This document shows, in pieces, positions 17,352-25,668 of a stretch of DNA of 64,000 nucleotides. The position numbers and the translations under genes are program-made. The stretch's first letter is position 1, and each line of letters starts with the position of its first letter. The DNA lies in the NCBI RefSeq assembly GCF_036345255.1, contig NZ_CP107783.1, positions 1,488,001 through 1,552,000 of the forward strand, read 5' to 3'. Origin of the DNA: Streptomyces sp. NBC_00569 (GTDB taxonomy: Bacteria > Actinomycetota > Actinomycetes > Streptomycetales > Streptomycetaceae). The notes under the pieces are model-generated. The model was not told the origin of the DNA. It saw only the letters and a program-made list of their open reading frames with translations, and made no database searches.

Positions 17352-18681
17352 CACAAGGCCTCATTTCACGGTGGGGGGCGTCTGGGAGGCGCGCGGGCGA
17401 CGTGCCACGCTGGGCATCACTGCGACGTTGACGTCCTCCCCGCCCTGAAGCGGGGATTCCCCTATAGGGGGTTCGGCCGGTCGCCCGGCTTACGGGTTCC
17501 TGTTTCACAGACCGGCTGGTGCCGAGGTCTCCGCAGGCTGACACGGGCTGTCCGCCCGCGTGTCGGATGTTCTTCGCCGCGTTGACGTCGGCATGCTCTG
17601 CGTGTCCGCAACCTGAGGCTTTGCACCGAAACACCGCTTGGCTCTCGCGGTTTCCTTCGGTGACCAAGCCGCAGGCGGAACACCGCTGCGACGTGTACGC
17701 GGGGTTCACCTTCACCACGACCGTGCCCGTGTACCGGGCCGCGCTGATGAGGGAGAGTTCGAGACGGTGCCATCCCTTGTAGAGAATGGCCCGGTTCAGG
17801 CCCCGTTTCTGCGCAACCTGCCGGCCCGGCTCCGCAGGGGTGCCGGAAGCGGAGGCCGTCATGTTCCGGGTCTTGAGGTCTTCCAGGACGACCAGAGCGT
17901 TCTTCGCAACGATCCGGGACGCGGTCTGCGCGCAGAAGTCTGCCCGCCGGTCCGACACACGGCCCATGACCGCGTTCATAGCAGCGATCACCTTGGCCCG
18001 GTTGGTACTACCGCGCTCGGACCGGGCCAGGCGCTGTTGCAGCCTCCGATACCGGGCGGTCTCCCCAGGCGTGATGAACGCCCGGTCGTGGAAGTCGCCG
18101 TCCGAGGTGACCGCGGCAGTCTTCACGCCCCGGTCGATCCCGACCGACGTGTCCGCCATGGCGTGCCGCTGGGGAGTGACGGCCTGGTCGTCCACGAGGA
18201 AGGAAACAAACCAGTGCCCGGACCTGCGGCTGACCGTCGCGGAACGGATCTCTCCGCCCAGGGGGCGCGACCAGCGAAAGCGCACCCACCCCAGCTTCGG
18301 AAGCTTCACCCGACCCCACTTACGGCCCAGGCGCTCCACGGTGATCAGACTCCCGGCAGGGAACCGGAACGAGGGAGACCAACGGGCCTTGGACCGCCAC
18401 CGCACCTTGAACGTGCCGTGATCCCGGCACGCCCTGTCGAGATCCCGCAGGGTCTGCTGCAACACGTGCGACGGCGCAGCCTTCAACCACCCGTGCTCAC
18501 GCTTGGCATCAGCCAACTCACCGGCCTGCGGGACGTAGTTCATCCACGCGCCCCGACGCCGATACGCCCGCCGCTGCTCCAAGCCGATGTTCCACACCGA
18601 CCGGCACATATCAGCAAACTCCTGACACTGCGCAGCCTGACCCGCCGTCACCTCAAGCCGATACCTGCGACCAGTCAGCAC
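17332..18681 (-). CDS. tnpB: TnpB (IS1341/IS605-type OrfB, RNA-guided nuclease)
   Basis: 449 residues from the GTG at 18679-18681, which has GGAAGGGGG at good spacing; a TTG 18 bp upstream is less likely. The N-terminal helix-turn-helix-like and wedge part is followed by the RuvC nuclease with Asp183 (SVGIDRGVKT), Glu267 (VVLEDLKT) and Asp365 (HADVNAAKN). The zinc ribbon has Cys334, 337, 353 and 358. All catalytic residues are intact. No tnpA is adjacent, so this is a solo IS1341-type element. The frame runs past the element's right end into flanking DNA, adding about 30 residues and crossing the ABC-transporter promoter. Its guide (omega) RNA would come from the 3' end of this gene. Confidence 0.88.
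   Translation of the reverse strand: MLTGRRYRLEVTAGQAAQCQEFADMCRSVWNIGLEQRRAYRRRGAWMNYVPQAGELADAKREHGWLKAAPSHVLQQTLRDLDRACRDHGTFKVRWRSKARWSPSFRFPAGSLITVERLGRKWGRVKLPKLGWVRFRWSRPLGGEIRSATVSRRSGHWFVSFLVDDQAVTPQRHAMADTSVGIDRGVKTAAVTSDGDFHDRAFITPGETARYRRLQQRLARSERGSTNRAKVIAAMNAVMGRVSDRRADFCAQTASRIVAKNALVVLEDLKTRNMTASASGTPAEPGRQVAQKRGLNRAILYKGWHRLELSLISAARYTGTVVVKVNPAYTSQRCSACGLVTEGNRESQAVFRCKASGCGHAEHADVNAAKNIRHAGGQPVSACGDLGTSRSVKQEPVSRATGRTPYRGIPASGRGGRQRRSDAQRGTSPARLPDAPHREMRPCVDLNLA
17428..17500 (-). ncRNA. Predicted omega-RNA scaffold at the tnpB right end
   Basis: In TnpB systems the guide RNA is processed from the 3' part of the tnpB transcript and ends in the element's right end, with the guide read from flanking DNA. 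Here the two hairpins at 17438-17470 would be the scaffold, and the guide would start near 17427 and read leftwards toward the ABC gene. The RNA itself is inferred, not seen. Confidence 0.4.
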
Positions 18682-18812
18682 AAGAACACCCCCTTCCAAA
18701 CTCAGGCGATCAGGCTAGCGAGGGCCACTGACAACACAGCCAACTCCGCCCCTACGCGGCTACAGTCCGAGGACGAGCTAACCCCTCCCTCAAGGAAGGG
18801 GTCTGCGCTCAA
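17428..18812 (-). mobile_element. IS1341-type (IS200/IS605 superfamily) element with solo tnpB
   Basis: The right end carries two adjacent hairpins, CCCCGC-N6-GCGGGG (17438-17455) and CCCCTATAGGGG (17459-17470), typical of the end and omega-RNA scaffold of these elements. The left end has an imperfect hairpin CCCCTCCC-TCAA-GGAAGGGG (18782-18801). There is no terminal inverted repeat or target duplication, as expected. Exact ends cannot be fixed without an empty-site comparison; GTCAA at the right end and CTTGAG at the left are the likely edges. Confidence 0.7.
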
Positions 18813-18839
18813 GAAACCCGATCACCCAGGAGGGTCCGG

Positions 18840-19604
18840 ATGCCGGTCCGCGTCGAGCGCCGAGGGCATGTGACCACGGTCGTACTGTCCCGCCCCGAGG
18901 TCCGCAACGCGGTCGACGGGCCCACGGCAGCCGAACTGGCCGCCGCTTTCAAGGAGTTCGACGCCGACGAATCCGCGCGCGTAGCGGTGCTCTGGGGCGA
19001 GGGAGGCACGTTCTGCGCGGGCGCCGATCTCAAGGCCATCGGCACGGAGCGCGGCAACCGGGTCGCCGAGGAGGGCGACGGGCCGATGGGCCCGACCCGT
19101 CTGCGGCTGTCCAAGCCGGTGATCGCCGCCGTGAGCGGGCACGCGGTGGCCGGCGGTCTCGAACTGGCGCTCTGGTGCGATCTGCGGGTCGCCGAGGAGG
19201 ACGCCGTGTTCGGAGTGTTCTGCCGGCGCTGGGGCGTGCCCCTCATCGACGGCGGCACGGTGCGGTTGCCGCGGCTCATCGGCGAGAGCCGTGCCATGGA
19301 CCTGATCCTGACGGGCCGCCCGGTGTCCGCCCCGGAGGCGCACGCGATGGGGCTCGTCAACCGGCTCGTGCCGCCCGGCCGGGCGCGTGCCGAGGCGGAG
19401 GAGCTCGCGGAGCAGATCGCGGGCTTCCCGCAGGCCTGCATGCGCGGCGACCGCGCCTCGGTTCTGGACCAGTCGGGTCAGGGCGAGGAGGCGGCCATGG
19501 CGGGTGAACTGCGTTACGGGGCAGCCGTGCTGGAGGAGAGCCTGAAGGGGGCCGCGCGGTTCGCGTCGGGGGCGGGGCGGCACGGGTCGTTCACCGACGC
19601 GTGA
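18840..19604 (+). CDS. Enoyl-CoA hydratase/crotonase-family protein
   Basis: 254 residues, start ATG with AGGAGG upstream (18828-18833), just outside the left end of the tnpB element. The crotonase oxyanion-hole segments are FCAGADLKAI and AVSGHAVAGGLELAL. The second part of the active site reads VFCRRWGVPLIDGGT; the two Glu residues of true enoyl-CoA hydratases are not clearly in place, so the enzyme could be an isomerase or other crotonase. It is not in an operon with other beta-oxidation genes. The closest Streptomyces relatives are usually annotated EchA-type. Confidence 0.85.
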   Translation: MPVRVERRGHVTTVVLSRPEVRNAVDGPTAAELAAAFKEFDADESARVAVLWGEGGTFCAGADLKAIGTERGNRVAEEGDGPMGPTRLRLSKPVIAAVSGHAVAGGLELALWCDLRVAEEDAVFGVFCRRWGVPLIDGGTVRLPRLIGESRAMDLILTGRPVSAPEAHAMGLVNRLVPPGRARAEAEELAEQIAGFPQACMRGDRASVLDQSGQGEEAAMAGELRYGAAVLEESLKGAARFASGAGRHGSFTDA

Positions 19605-19634
19605 CCTGGCGCCGCGCCCGTCCCCGGCGAACGG

Positions 19635-20690
19635 TCAGCCGGAGGTGTGCAGCGGTACCGTCAGCTGCTTCAGCCACGTGCCGGTGGTGAAGTCACGCGC
19701 CTTGATGACGACCGAGTGGGGGCCCACCTCGATCTGGAGGCCCTGGTTGAAGGCGCCGCCGAGCGAGACCTCGCCGCCCTTGCCGTCGTCCATCCAGCCG
19801 ACCTGCACGGCGGCGGTGTTGACGACGGTGAACCCTTCGAGGTTGCCGGTGCCGGGGACGACGCGGCGCACCACCCAGTCGGACAGGTTGAGGTCCCAGT
19901 GGGTGTGCCCGGAGAACAGGAACACGTCCTTGTGGCGGCCCAGGATCGACAGGAGCCGGTCGGGCTGGAGGTAGTCGCTCATGTAGAGCTTGTTGTGTGT
20001 GCCCGACACGGTGTTGGGCAGCGGGTGGTGGGTCAGGACCATGACGGGACGGCGGCGGCGCGCCCAGTGGGCGAGCCGGTCCTCGAGCCACGCGAACTGC
20101 TCGTCGCTGATCCACACCTCGTCCCACAGCTTGGCGTCGTGGTAGTGGGAGTAGCGCTCGGTGCCGAGGCTGAGGACCGGCACGCCGCCGAACGAGGTCT
20201 CCGAGTAGACCTTGCCCCGCTGCGCGAACGTGTAGAAGCTGCGGAAGAGGGAGTCCTCGGTGGTGCCGTTGGGCCAGGTCGCCTGGGCGAGGGTGTTCGG
20301 GTCGCTGTACTTCGGCACGTAGAACTCGTGGTTGCCGATGGCCCACGCCACGTTCTTGGGGTGCGGGTGCTTGTCCAGGGTCTGGCGGACGGCCGCGTAC
20401 TCGAAGTCGTAGCCGCGCGGGGTGATGTCGCCGGCTATGCCGAGGCCCGCGCTGCGGGGGTTGACCGAGTGCAGGTCGTCGAGCGCCTTGCCGAAGTCCG
20501 TCAGGTCGCCCTGGATGTCGCTGATGATGTTGAACCGTACGGTCCCGCCGTCTCCGTGGCGCTGGGCCGCGGGCCCGGCGGCGGGTGCCGCGTCGGCCGC
20601 GGGCGCGGAGGCGAGGGTGCCGGTCGCGGCGAGCGCGCCGCCCGCGAGCGTCGCGCGCCCGGTCGTGGCCATGAACGATCTGCGATCCAT
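19635..20690 (-). CDS. Tat-exported calcineurin-like metallophosphoesterase
   Basis: 351 residues from the ATG at 20690 with GGAGGAAACACCG upstream. The twin-arginine signal MDRRSFMATTGRATLAGG is followed by an Ala-rich stretch ending about residue 35, so the enzyme is exported folded. Metal ligands of the calcineurin fold are visible in order: SDIQGD, GIAGDITP, GNHEFY, LTHHPL and SGHTHWDLN. The Asp-x-His of the first block reads Asp-x-Gln. The substrate may be a phosphodiester or phosphomonoester. A DasR-like site and a promoter lie about 110 bp upstream, suggesting control by the N-acetylglucosamine regulator. Confidence 0.88.
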   Translation of the reverse strand: MDRRSFMATTGRATLAGGALAATGTLASAPAADAAPAAGPAAQRHGDGGTVRFNIISDIQGDLTDFGKALDDLHSVNPRSAGLGIAGDITPRGYDFEYAAVRQTLDKHPHPKNVAWAIGNHEFYVPKYSDPNTLAQATWPNGTTEDSLFRSFYTFAQRGKVYSETSFGGVPVLSLGTERYSHYHDAKLWDEVWISDEQFAWLEDRLAHWARRRRPVMVLTHHPLPNTVSGTHNKLYMSDYLQPDRLLSILGRHKDVFLFSGHTHWDLNLSDWVVRRVVPGTGNLEGFTVVNTAAVQVGWMDDGKGGEVSLGGAFNQGLQIEVGPHSVVIKARDFTTGTWLKQLTVPLHTSG

Positions 20691-20797
20691 CGGTGTTTCC
20701 TCCAAAGCGACTGCCCCCGTGTACGGGTGGTTGGTCGTCCCGAGCGTTACGGGTCGCGATGGCCTGACGACGTACCGGAGGTGACCGAGGCCTTAAG

Positions 20798-20841
20798 ACT
20801 GGTCTAGCCCAGTTATCTTTTCGAGACATGGTCACGGTCAA
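20798..20841 (-). promoter_or_regulatory. Promoter with DasR (dre)-like operator before the phosphoesterase gene
   Basis: On the minus strand the -35 is TTGACC (20836-20841), then 18 bp, then -10 GATAAC (20812-20817). ACTGGTCTAGCCCAGT at 20798-20813 matches the dre consensus of Streptomyces DasR at 15 of 16 positions and lies at the expected start point, suited to repression. Confidence 0.6.
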
Positions 20842-20858
20842 TGTGCCCCGATACCCGT

Positions 20859-21776
20859 TCAGCCCAGTTCGAGGGTGGTGACGCCGAAGACCCTTTCCTG
20901 GGCGAACGGCCGCACGGGGCCGGTGTACATGCGGGCCGTGGCGAAACCGGGGGTCAGGCCGTACGCCTCGGCGAGTGCCACGGCGGGGGCGTTGGATTCG
21001 GGCACGTCCACGGCGACCGGGGCCCGGCCGACCGCGGCGATCAGGGCGTCGAACAGTGCGCGGGCGTCCTGCGGCGTGTCCGCGAACAGGGGGCCGACAC
21101 GGAAGGTCTCGCGACCCGGGCGGATGACGCCGTAGCCGGTGACGCGGCCGTCGACGACGCGGGCGAGGGCGCGGTGCCCGTCCCCGGCGAGCCAGGAGGC
21201 GAGGAAGCGGGGGCGCTCCGCGGGGTAACAGGCGCTGTCGTACAAGGCGATGGACTTGAGGCCGCCCGCGTCGGCGACGGGGATGACGGTGCCGGGCGCG
21301 AGGTCGGGGGCCGGGCGCGGGGCCTGCGGCACGCCCGCGTAGCGGACGGTCTTGTGGGCCGGCTCGAAGCCGGACTTGCGGTAGTTGTCCTGCTGGGCGG
21401 GGACGCCGTCGAGGCCGACCGTCCTGCCGCCCGCGTGCGCGAGGCCCGCCTTCCAGGTGGCGATGCCGTAGCCGCGGCCGCGCAGGTCGGGCCGTACGAG
21501 GTAGAAGCCGAGGAAGGCGTAGTCGTCGCCGTAGTTGACCACGGAGATCGCGGAGACCGGCTCGCCGTCGACCCGGCCGATGAAGAAGCCGTCCGGATCC
21601 TGGGCGAAGAAGCTGCGGGCGTCGGCGAGGCCCGGGTTCCAGCCCTCTTCCGCCGCCCAGCCGCTGATGACGGCCCAGTCGTCGAGCGTGGCCCGGGTGA
21701 TGTCGAGCCGCTCGGGCACCTCGGGGGTGCCGGGGGTCCGGTGGTCGCCGGAGGTGTGGGGGTCCGGTCGCGTCAT
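20859..21776 (-). CDS. GNAT N-acetyltransferase with second C-terminal domain (YitH/HolE-like)
   Basis: 305 residues from the ATG at 21776 with GGAGAGG upstream; longer upstream starts lack support. The N-terminal GNAT domain (about 25-160) has the acetyl-CoA loop RPDLRGRGYGIATW and a C-terminal YRKSGFEPAHKTVRY. It is followed by a GNAT-like C-terminal half (about 175-300) with GRVTGYGVIRPGRE and VDVPESNAPAVALAEAYGL, as in YitH-type two-domain acetyltransferases. Substrate unknown. The gene stands alone between the phosphoesterase promoter and a divergent methyltransferase. Confidence 0.85.
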   Translation of the reverse strand: MTRPDPHTSGDHRTPGTPEVPERLDITRATLDDWAVISGWAAEEGWNPGLADARSFFAQDPDGFFIGRVDGEPVSAISVVNYGDDYAFLGFYLVRPDLRGRGYGIATWKAGLAHAGGRTVGLDGVPAQQDNYRKSGFEPAHKTVRYAGVPQAPRPAPDLAPGTVIPVADAGGLKSIALYDSACYPAERPRFLASWLAGDGHRALARVVDGRVTGYGVIRPGRETFRVGPLFADTPQDARALFDALIAAVGRAPVAVDVPESNAPAVALAEAYGLTPGFATARMYTGPVRPFAQERVFGVTTLELG

Positions 21777-21931
21777 CGTCGCCTCTCCGTTCCTGCGCGG
21801 CGCACCCCTGGCCCGCCGCCCTTGATCCATGCCGGACCCATCCTTCCCGATCGCCTCCCCCCGCCGCGACCACTGAGGCACGATGATCGGGCACTTGACC
21901 GAACTGAGCCTTTTCACAAGGGAGTTGCCGC

Positions 21932-22744
21932 ATGGGGGAGATCACGCCGCCGCCCGCCGACCGGATCGACATCAGCAAGCCGCATCCCGCACGGGTCTAC
22001 GACTGGTTCCTGGGCGGCAAGGACAACTATCCGGTCGACGAGGAACTCGGCCGCCAGATCGTGGCCCTCGAACCGCAGTCCAAATACGCGGCCCAGCACA
22101 ACCGCTGGTTCATGCAGCGCGCCACACGGTATCTCGCCGGGGCGGCCGGGGCGCGCCAGTTCCTGGACATCGGCAGCGGCATCCCCACCGAGCCCAACCT
22201 CCACCGCATCGCCCAGGGCGCAGCGCCGGACGCCCGTGTCGTGTACGTGGACAACGACCCGATCGTGCTCGCCCACGCGGGGGCACTCCTGCACGGCACC
22301 CCGGAGGGCCGCACCGAATACCTCTCGGCGGACGTGCGGGAACCGGAGAAGATCCTCGAACTCGCCGCGACCATCCTGGAGTTCGACCGTCCGGTGACGC
22401 TGTCGCTCATCGCGCTGCTCTACTTCGTCCCGGACTCGGACGGCGCCCACGACCTCGTACGCACCCTGATGGACGCGCTGCCGCCGGGGAGCCACCTGGT
22501 CCTGTCGCAGCTCGCGGGCGACTTCGATCCGGAGCGGACGCGGGAGGCCGTGGCGATGTACGCGGCGGGCGGGGTGACGCTCGTGCCGCGCTCGCGCGAG
22601 GAGATGGGCCGCTTCTTCGACGGGCTCGACCTGCTGGAACCCGGGATCGTGTGGCTGCCGGACTGGCACGCGGAGCTCGGCGTGGACGAGGTCAGGAACG
22701 GTTCGCCGGTTCCGCTGTACGCGGGGGTGGCACGCAAGCCGTAA
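21932..22744 (+). CDS. SAM-dependent methyltransferase of the DUF574 (Methyltransf_19) family
   Basis: 270 residues, ribosome site AAGGGAG. Members of this family are abundant in Streptomyces. Family signatures visible: PHPARVYDWFLGGKDNYPVD near the start, QFLDIGSGIPTEPNLH as SAM motif I, and VVYVDNDPIVLAH as motif II. Substrates are generally unknown. Paralogues often occur in many copies per genome. No partner gene is adjacent: the next gene, an SPFH protein, has its own promoter. Confidence 0.9.
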   Translation: MGEITPPPADRIDISKPHPARVYDWFLGGKDNYPVDEELGRQIVALEPQSKYAAQHNRWFMQRATRYLAGAAGARQFLDIGSGIPTEPNLHRIAQGAAPDARVVYVDNDPIVLAHAGALLHGTPEGRTEYLSADVREPEKILELAATILEFDRPVTLSLIALLYFVPDSDGAHDLVRTLMDALPPGSHLVLSQLAGDFDPERTREAVAMYAAGGVTLVPRSREEMGRFFDGLDLLEPGIVWLPDWHAELGVDEVRNGSPVPLYAGVARKP

Positions 22745-22763
22745 CCCCCGCCCTCAAATCTTT

Positions 22764-22801
22764 ATGGTCACCTTGACTATATTCACGCTGCGCAATACCG
22801 T
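22764..22801 (+). promoter_or_regulatory. Promoter of the SPFH/NAD-kinase-like operon with overlapping inverted repeat
   Basis: -35 TTGACT (22773-22778), 17 bp, -10 TACCGT (22796-22801). The near-perfect inverted repeat ATGGTCA-CCT-TGACTAT (22764-22780) overlaps the -35, which suits a repressor. The regulator is unknown. An NAD-metabolism repressor such as NrtR is a speculative guess based on the NAD-kinase-like gene downstream. Confidence 0.5.
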
Positions 22802-22834
22802 CGCCATGACGAAAACATTCAGGGGGTACCTGTC

Positions 22835-23845
22835 ATGGCCGACATCAAGCGACGCTTCGGGCTGCACCATCTGCGCTCCGCGCCCACCGCCCACATCCGT
22901 CACCACAAGCGCGGCGCACTCGCCCACGACGGCACGGGCCTGAGCTTCTGGTTCCGGGCGCTGAGCGCGGCACTGTCCGAAGTTCCGGTTGACGACCGGG
23001 AGTTGGCGGTCACGTTCCACGCGCGGACCGCCGACTTCCAGGACGTCGCCGTGCAGGCCTCGGTGACGTACCGGATCAGCGACCCCTCGCTCGCCGCCGC
23101 CCGGCTCGACTTCTCGCTCGACCCCGACACCGGCGCCTGGCGCGGCACTCCCCTGGAGCAACTCTCCGCCCTGCTCACGGAGACGGCGCAGCAGCACGCA
23201 CTGGACGTCCTGGCGCGCACCCCGCTCGCGGAGGCCCTCGCCGACGGCGTGACGGCGGTGCGCGAACGGATCGCGGCGGGTCTCGCCGCCGAGCCCAGGC
23301 TGCCCGCCACCGGCGTGGAGGTCGTCACCGTGCGCGTCGTGGCGCTGCGCCCCGAACCCGAGGTGGAACGGGCGCTGCGCACGCCGGCCAGGGAGCGGAT
23401 CCAGCAGGAGGCCGACCGGGCGACGTACGAGCGGCGCGCGGTGGCGGTCGAACGGGAGCGTGCCATCGCCGAGAACGAGCTGGGCAGCCGCATCGAACTG
23501 GCCCGGCAGGAGGAACAGTTGGTCGAGCAGCGCGGCACGAACGCGCGCCGCGAGGCCGAGGAGAACGCGGCGGCGGACGCGGTACGCGCCGAGGCGGAGG
23601 CCGCGCGGGCGGTGCGCCTGGCCGGCGGTGAGGCGGAGGCGGCGCGCGCGGTCGGCGAGGCGCGGGCGCATGCGCAGGAGGCGTGGCTGCGGGTCCACTC
23701 CGAGGTCGACGCCGCGACGCTGCACGCCCTCGCCGCCACGCAACTGGCACAGAACGTGCCGAGGATCGAGAACCTGACCCTCTCCCCCGACGTGCTCACG
23801 GGCCTGCTCGCCCGGCTCGGCCACGACCGGGGTGAACGACCGTGA
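22835..23845 (+). CDS. SPFH/Band 7 domain protein
   Basis: 336 residues, preceded by AGGGGGTACCTGTC. The SPFH core (about 35-200) includes DVAVQASVTYRISDP and a GVEVVTVRVVALRPEPEVERAL strand-helix. A long charged Ala/Glu/Arg coiled coil (about 200-290) mediates oligomerisation. There is no obvious membrane segment, unlike flotillin, so membrane contact would be peripheral. It overlaps the next gene by 4 bp (GTGA). Actinobacteria often keep this gene next to an NAD-kinase-like gene and a NUDIX gene; only the first two are here. The role is unknown. Confidence 0.85.
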   Translation: MADIKRRFGLHHLRSAPTAHIRHHKRGALAHDGTGLSFWFRALSAALSEVPVDDRELAVTFHARTADFQDVAVQASVTYRISDPSLAAARLDFSLDPDTGAWRGTPLEQLSALLTETAQQHALDVLARTPLAEALADGVTAVRERIAAGLAAEPRLPATGVEVVTVRVVALRPEPEVERALRTPARERIQQEADRATYERRAVAVERERAIAENELGSRIELARQEEQLVEQRGTNARREAEENAAADAVRAEAEAARAVRLAGGEAEAARAVGEARAHAQEAWLRVHSEVDAATLHALAATQLAQNVPRIENLTLSPDVLTGLLARLGHDRGERP

Positions 23846-24741
23846 CACTCGCCCCGCGCGCCGTACTGGTCCACCGGACCACGGAGTACGAGGAGTTGCT
23901 GGCCCGGCACGGCACGCACGGCCAGGCCGCCTTCTTCCTCTCCTCGCGCGGGCGCTCCGTCGAGGAGGTGGCCGAGCGCCATCACCGTACGGCGCGCGCC
24001 CTCGCGGAGGTCGCGGCGGCCGTGCCGCTGTCGTGGCGCAGGACCCGTCTCGAGCGGGCGGATCTGGACCGGTTCCTGTTCGGCCCGGAGGACGTGGTGA
24101 TCGTCGTCGGGCAGGACGGTCTGGTCGCGAACGCGGCCAAGTATCTGTCGGGCCAGCCGGTCGTCGGCATCGACGCGGATCCGGGGCGCAATCCGGGAGT
24201 TCTGGTGCGCCACCGGGCGGCCGACGCGGCGAAACTGCTGCCGGCCGCCGTTTCCGGCCGGGCGTCCGCCGACGAACTGACCATGGTGGAGGCGGTCGCC
24301 GACGACACGCAGCGGCTGCTCGCGCTCAACGAGATCTACCTCGGTCCGCCGTCGCACCAGACGGCGCGCTATCGCATCGGTCCCGACGACGACACGTACG
24401 CGCCCGAGCCCCAGGCCTCCTCAGGCGTCCTGGTCGGCACCGGGACCGGCGCCACCGGCTGGCTGCGTTCACTGTGGCAGCAGCACGCGAGCACGCTGCC
24501 GCTGCCGGGCCCGGCGGAGCCCCGGCTGCTCTGGTTCGTGCGGGAGGCCTGGCCCTCCCCCGCCACGGGAACGTCCCAGGTGGAGGGCTCCCTCGGCCCC
24601 GCCGACCGGCTGCGCGTCACGGTCGAGTCCGACCGTCTGGTGGCCTTCGGCGACGGCGTGGAGAGCGACGCGCTGGAACTGACCTGGGGTCAGACGGTGC
24701 GGGTGGGACGGGCCCGGGAGCGGCTGCGACTGGTGGCCTGA
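23842..24741 (+). CDS. NAD-kinase-like (diacylglycerol-kinase superfamily) protein
   Basis: 299 residues, GTG start overlapping the SPFH stop. The pattern follows NAD kinases: VVIVVGQDGLVANAAKYL at the place of the GGDGT loop, LNEIYLG at the substrate-binding NE motif, then VGTGTGATGW. The glycine pair of GGDGT is reduced to GQDG, so catalysis is uncertain and the protein may only sense or bind NAD(H). It is coupled to the SPFH gene. True NAD kinase is probably encoded elsewhere in the genome. Confidence 0.75.
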   Translation: MTLAPRAVLVHRTTEYEELLARHGTHGQAAFFLSSRGRSVEEVAERHHRTARALAEVAAAVPLSWRRTRLERADLDRFLFGPEDVVIVVGQDGLVANAAKYLSGQPVVGIDADPGRNPGVLVRHRAADAAKLLPAAVSGRASADELTMVEAVADDTQRLLALNEIYLGPPSHQTARYRIGPDDDTYAPEPQASSGVLVGTGTGATGWLRSLWQQHASTLPLPGPAEPRLLWFVREAWPSPATGTSQVEGSLGPADRLRVTVESDRLVAFGDGVESDALELTWGQTVRVGRARERLRLVA

Positions 24742-24756
24742 CGGCCACCCCGCCGA

Positions 24757-25668
24757 CTACTCCGGCGGCGTCGGTGTGTCGTGGCTGTGGTACATCGCCT
24801 GGATGTCGAGCTCCAGCTTCACCGTGGGACCGACCACGGCGATGCCGCGGGCCAGCATGCTCCGCCAGTCAAGGGTGTAGTCCTCCCGGTGGAGTTCGGC
24901 CGTGGCGAGGGCCGCGCAGCGCAGCTCCTCCGCGTAACCGCCGTTGACCATGCCGAGATAGCCGGTGTCCAGTTCCACCGTGCGGCTGACGCCGTGCATG
25001 GTCAGCGCGCCCTGGATCGTCCACTTGGTGCCACCGCGGTACAGGAAGCGGTCGGAGGAGAAGTGGATGTACGGGTAGCGCTCGACATCGAGGAAGTCGG
25101 CCGAACGCAGGTGGTTGTCCCGGGTCTTGTTGCCCGTCGTGATGCTCGCCGCGTCGATCCGCACCTCGACCCGCGAGTCCGCCATGTCGTTCGCGACCTG
25201 GATGCCGCCGTCGAAGCGGGTGAACCGGCCGTGGACGTGCGCCATGCCGACGTGCTTGGCGATGAACCGGATCGCGGTGTGCGGCGGGTCGAACAGCCAG
25301 GTGCCGGGCTGCGGCAGCTCCGGCGGGCGCCCCATGTGCAGCTGCACCGAGGTCAGCGGGAGCGTCTCACCGGCGACGACGTCGACCGTCTGCTGGTGGG
25401 GCTGGAGTCCGTCGGCCGCGATCATGACGCCGTAGCGGCCGGGCGGCAGCGTGAGGAAGACGAGGCCGTACGGGTCGCTGACCACCTTCGCCACGACGCG
25501 GCCGTTGCCGACCCGCGTCACGGTGACGTCCGCCCCCGACATCGGCTGCCCCATGGGGTCGGCCACCTCGCAGTGGAAGGCGCCGGCGCCGTGCGGCACG
25601 GGGTGCACCAGTCCTGCCCCGCGCGGGTCACGTCCGGACCGGCTCCTCCTGAACAGCGCGAGGGGCAT
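24757..25668 (-). CDS. YceI-family protein with N-terminal carboxypeptidase-regulatory-like (Ig) domain
   Basis: 303 residues from the ATG at 25668 (GGAAGG upstream). Residues about 28-110 form a transthyretin-like domain (FHCEVADPMGQPMSGADVTV, SDPYGLVFLTLPPGRY). The YceI lipocalin-like barrel occupies about 122-298 with PHTAIRFIAKHVGMAHVHGRF (given here as PHTAIRF and HVGMAHVHGRF) and the NHLRSADFLDVERYPYIHF core. YceI proteins bind polyisoprenoid or other amphipathic ligands in an extended tunnel. No signal peptide is visible, so it appears cytoplasmic. It is a single-gene unit converging on the NAD-kinase-like gene. Confidence 0.88.
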   Translation of the reverse strand: MPLALFRRSRSGRDPRGAGLVHPVPHGAGAFHCEVADPMGQPMSGADVTVTRVGNGRVVAKVVSDPYGLVFLTLPPGRYGVMIAADGLQPHQQTVDVVAGETLPLTSVQLHMGRPPELPQPGTWLFDPPHTAIRFIAKHVGMAHVHGRFTRFDGGIQVANDMADSRVEVRIDAASITTGNKTRDNHLRSADFLDVERYPYIHFSSDRFLYRGGTKWTIQGALTMHGVSRTVELDTGYLGMVNGGYAEELRCAALATAELHREDYTLDWRSMLARGIAVVGPTVKLELDIQAMYHSHDTPTPPE

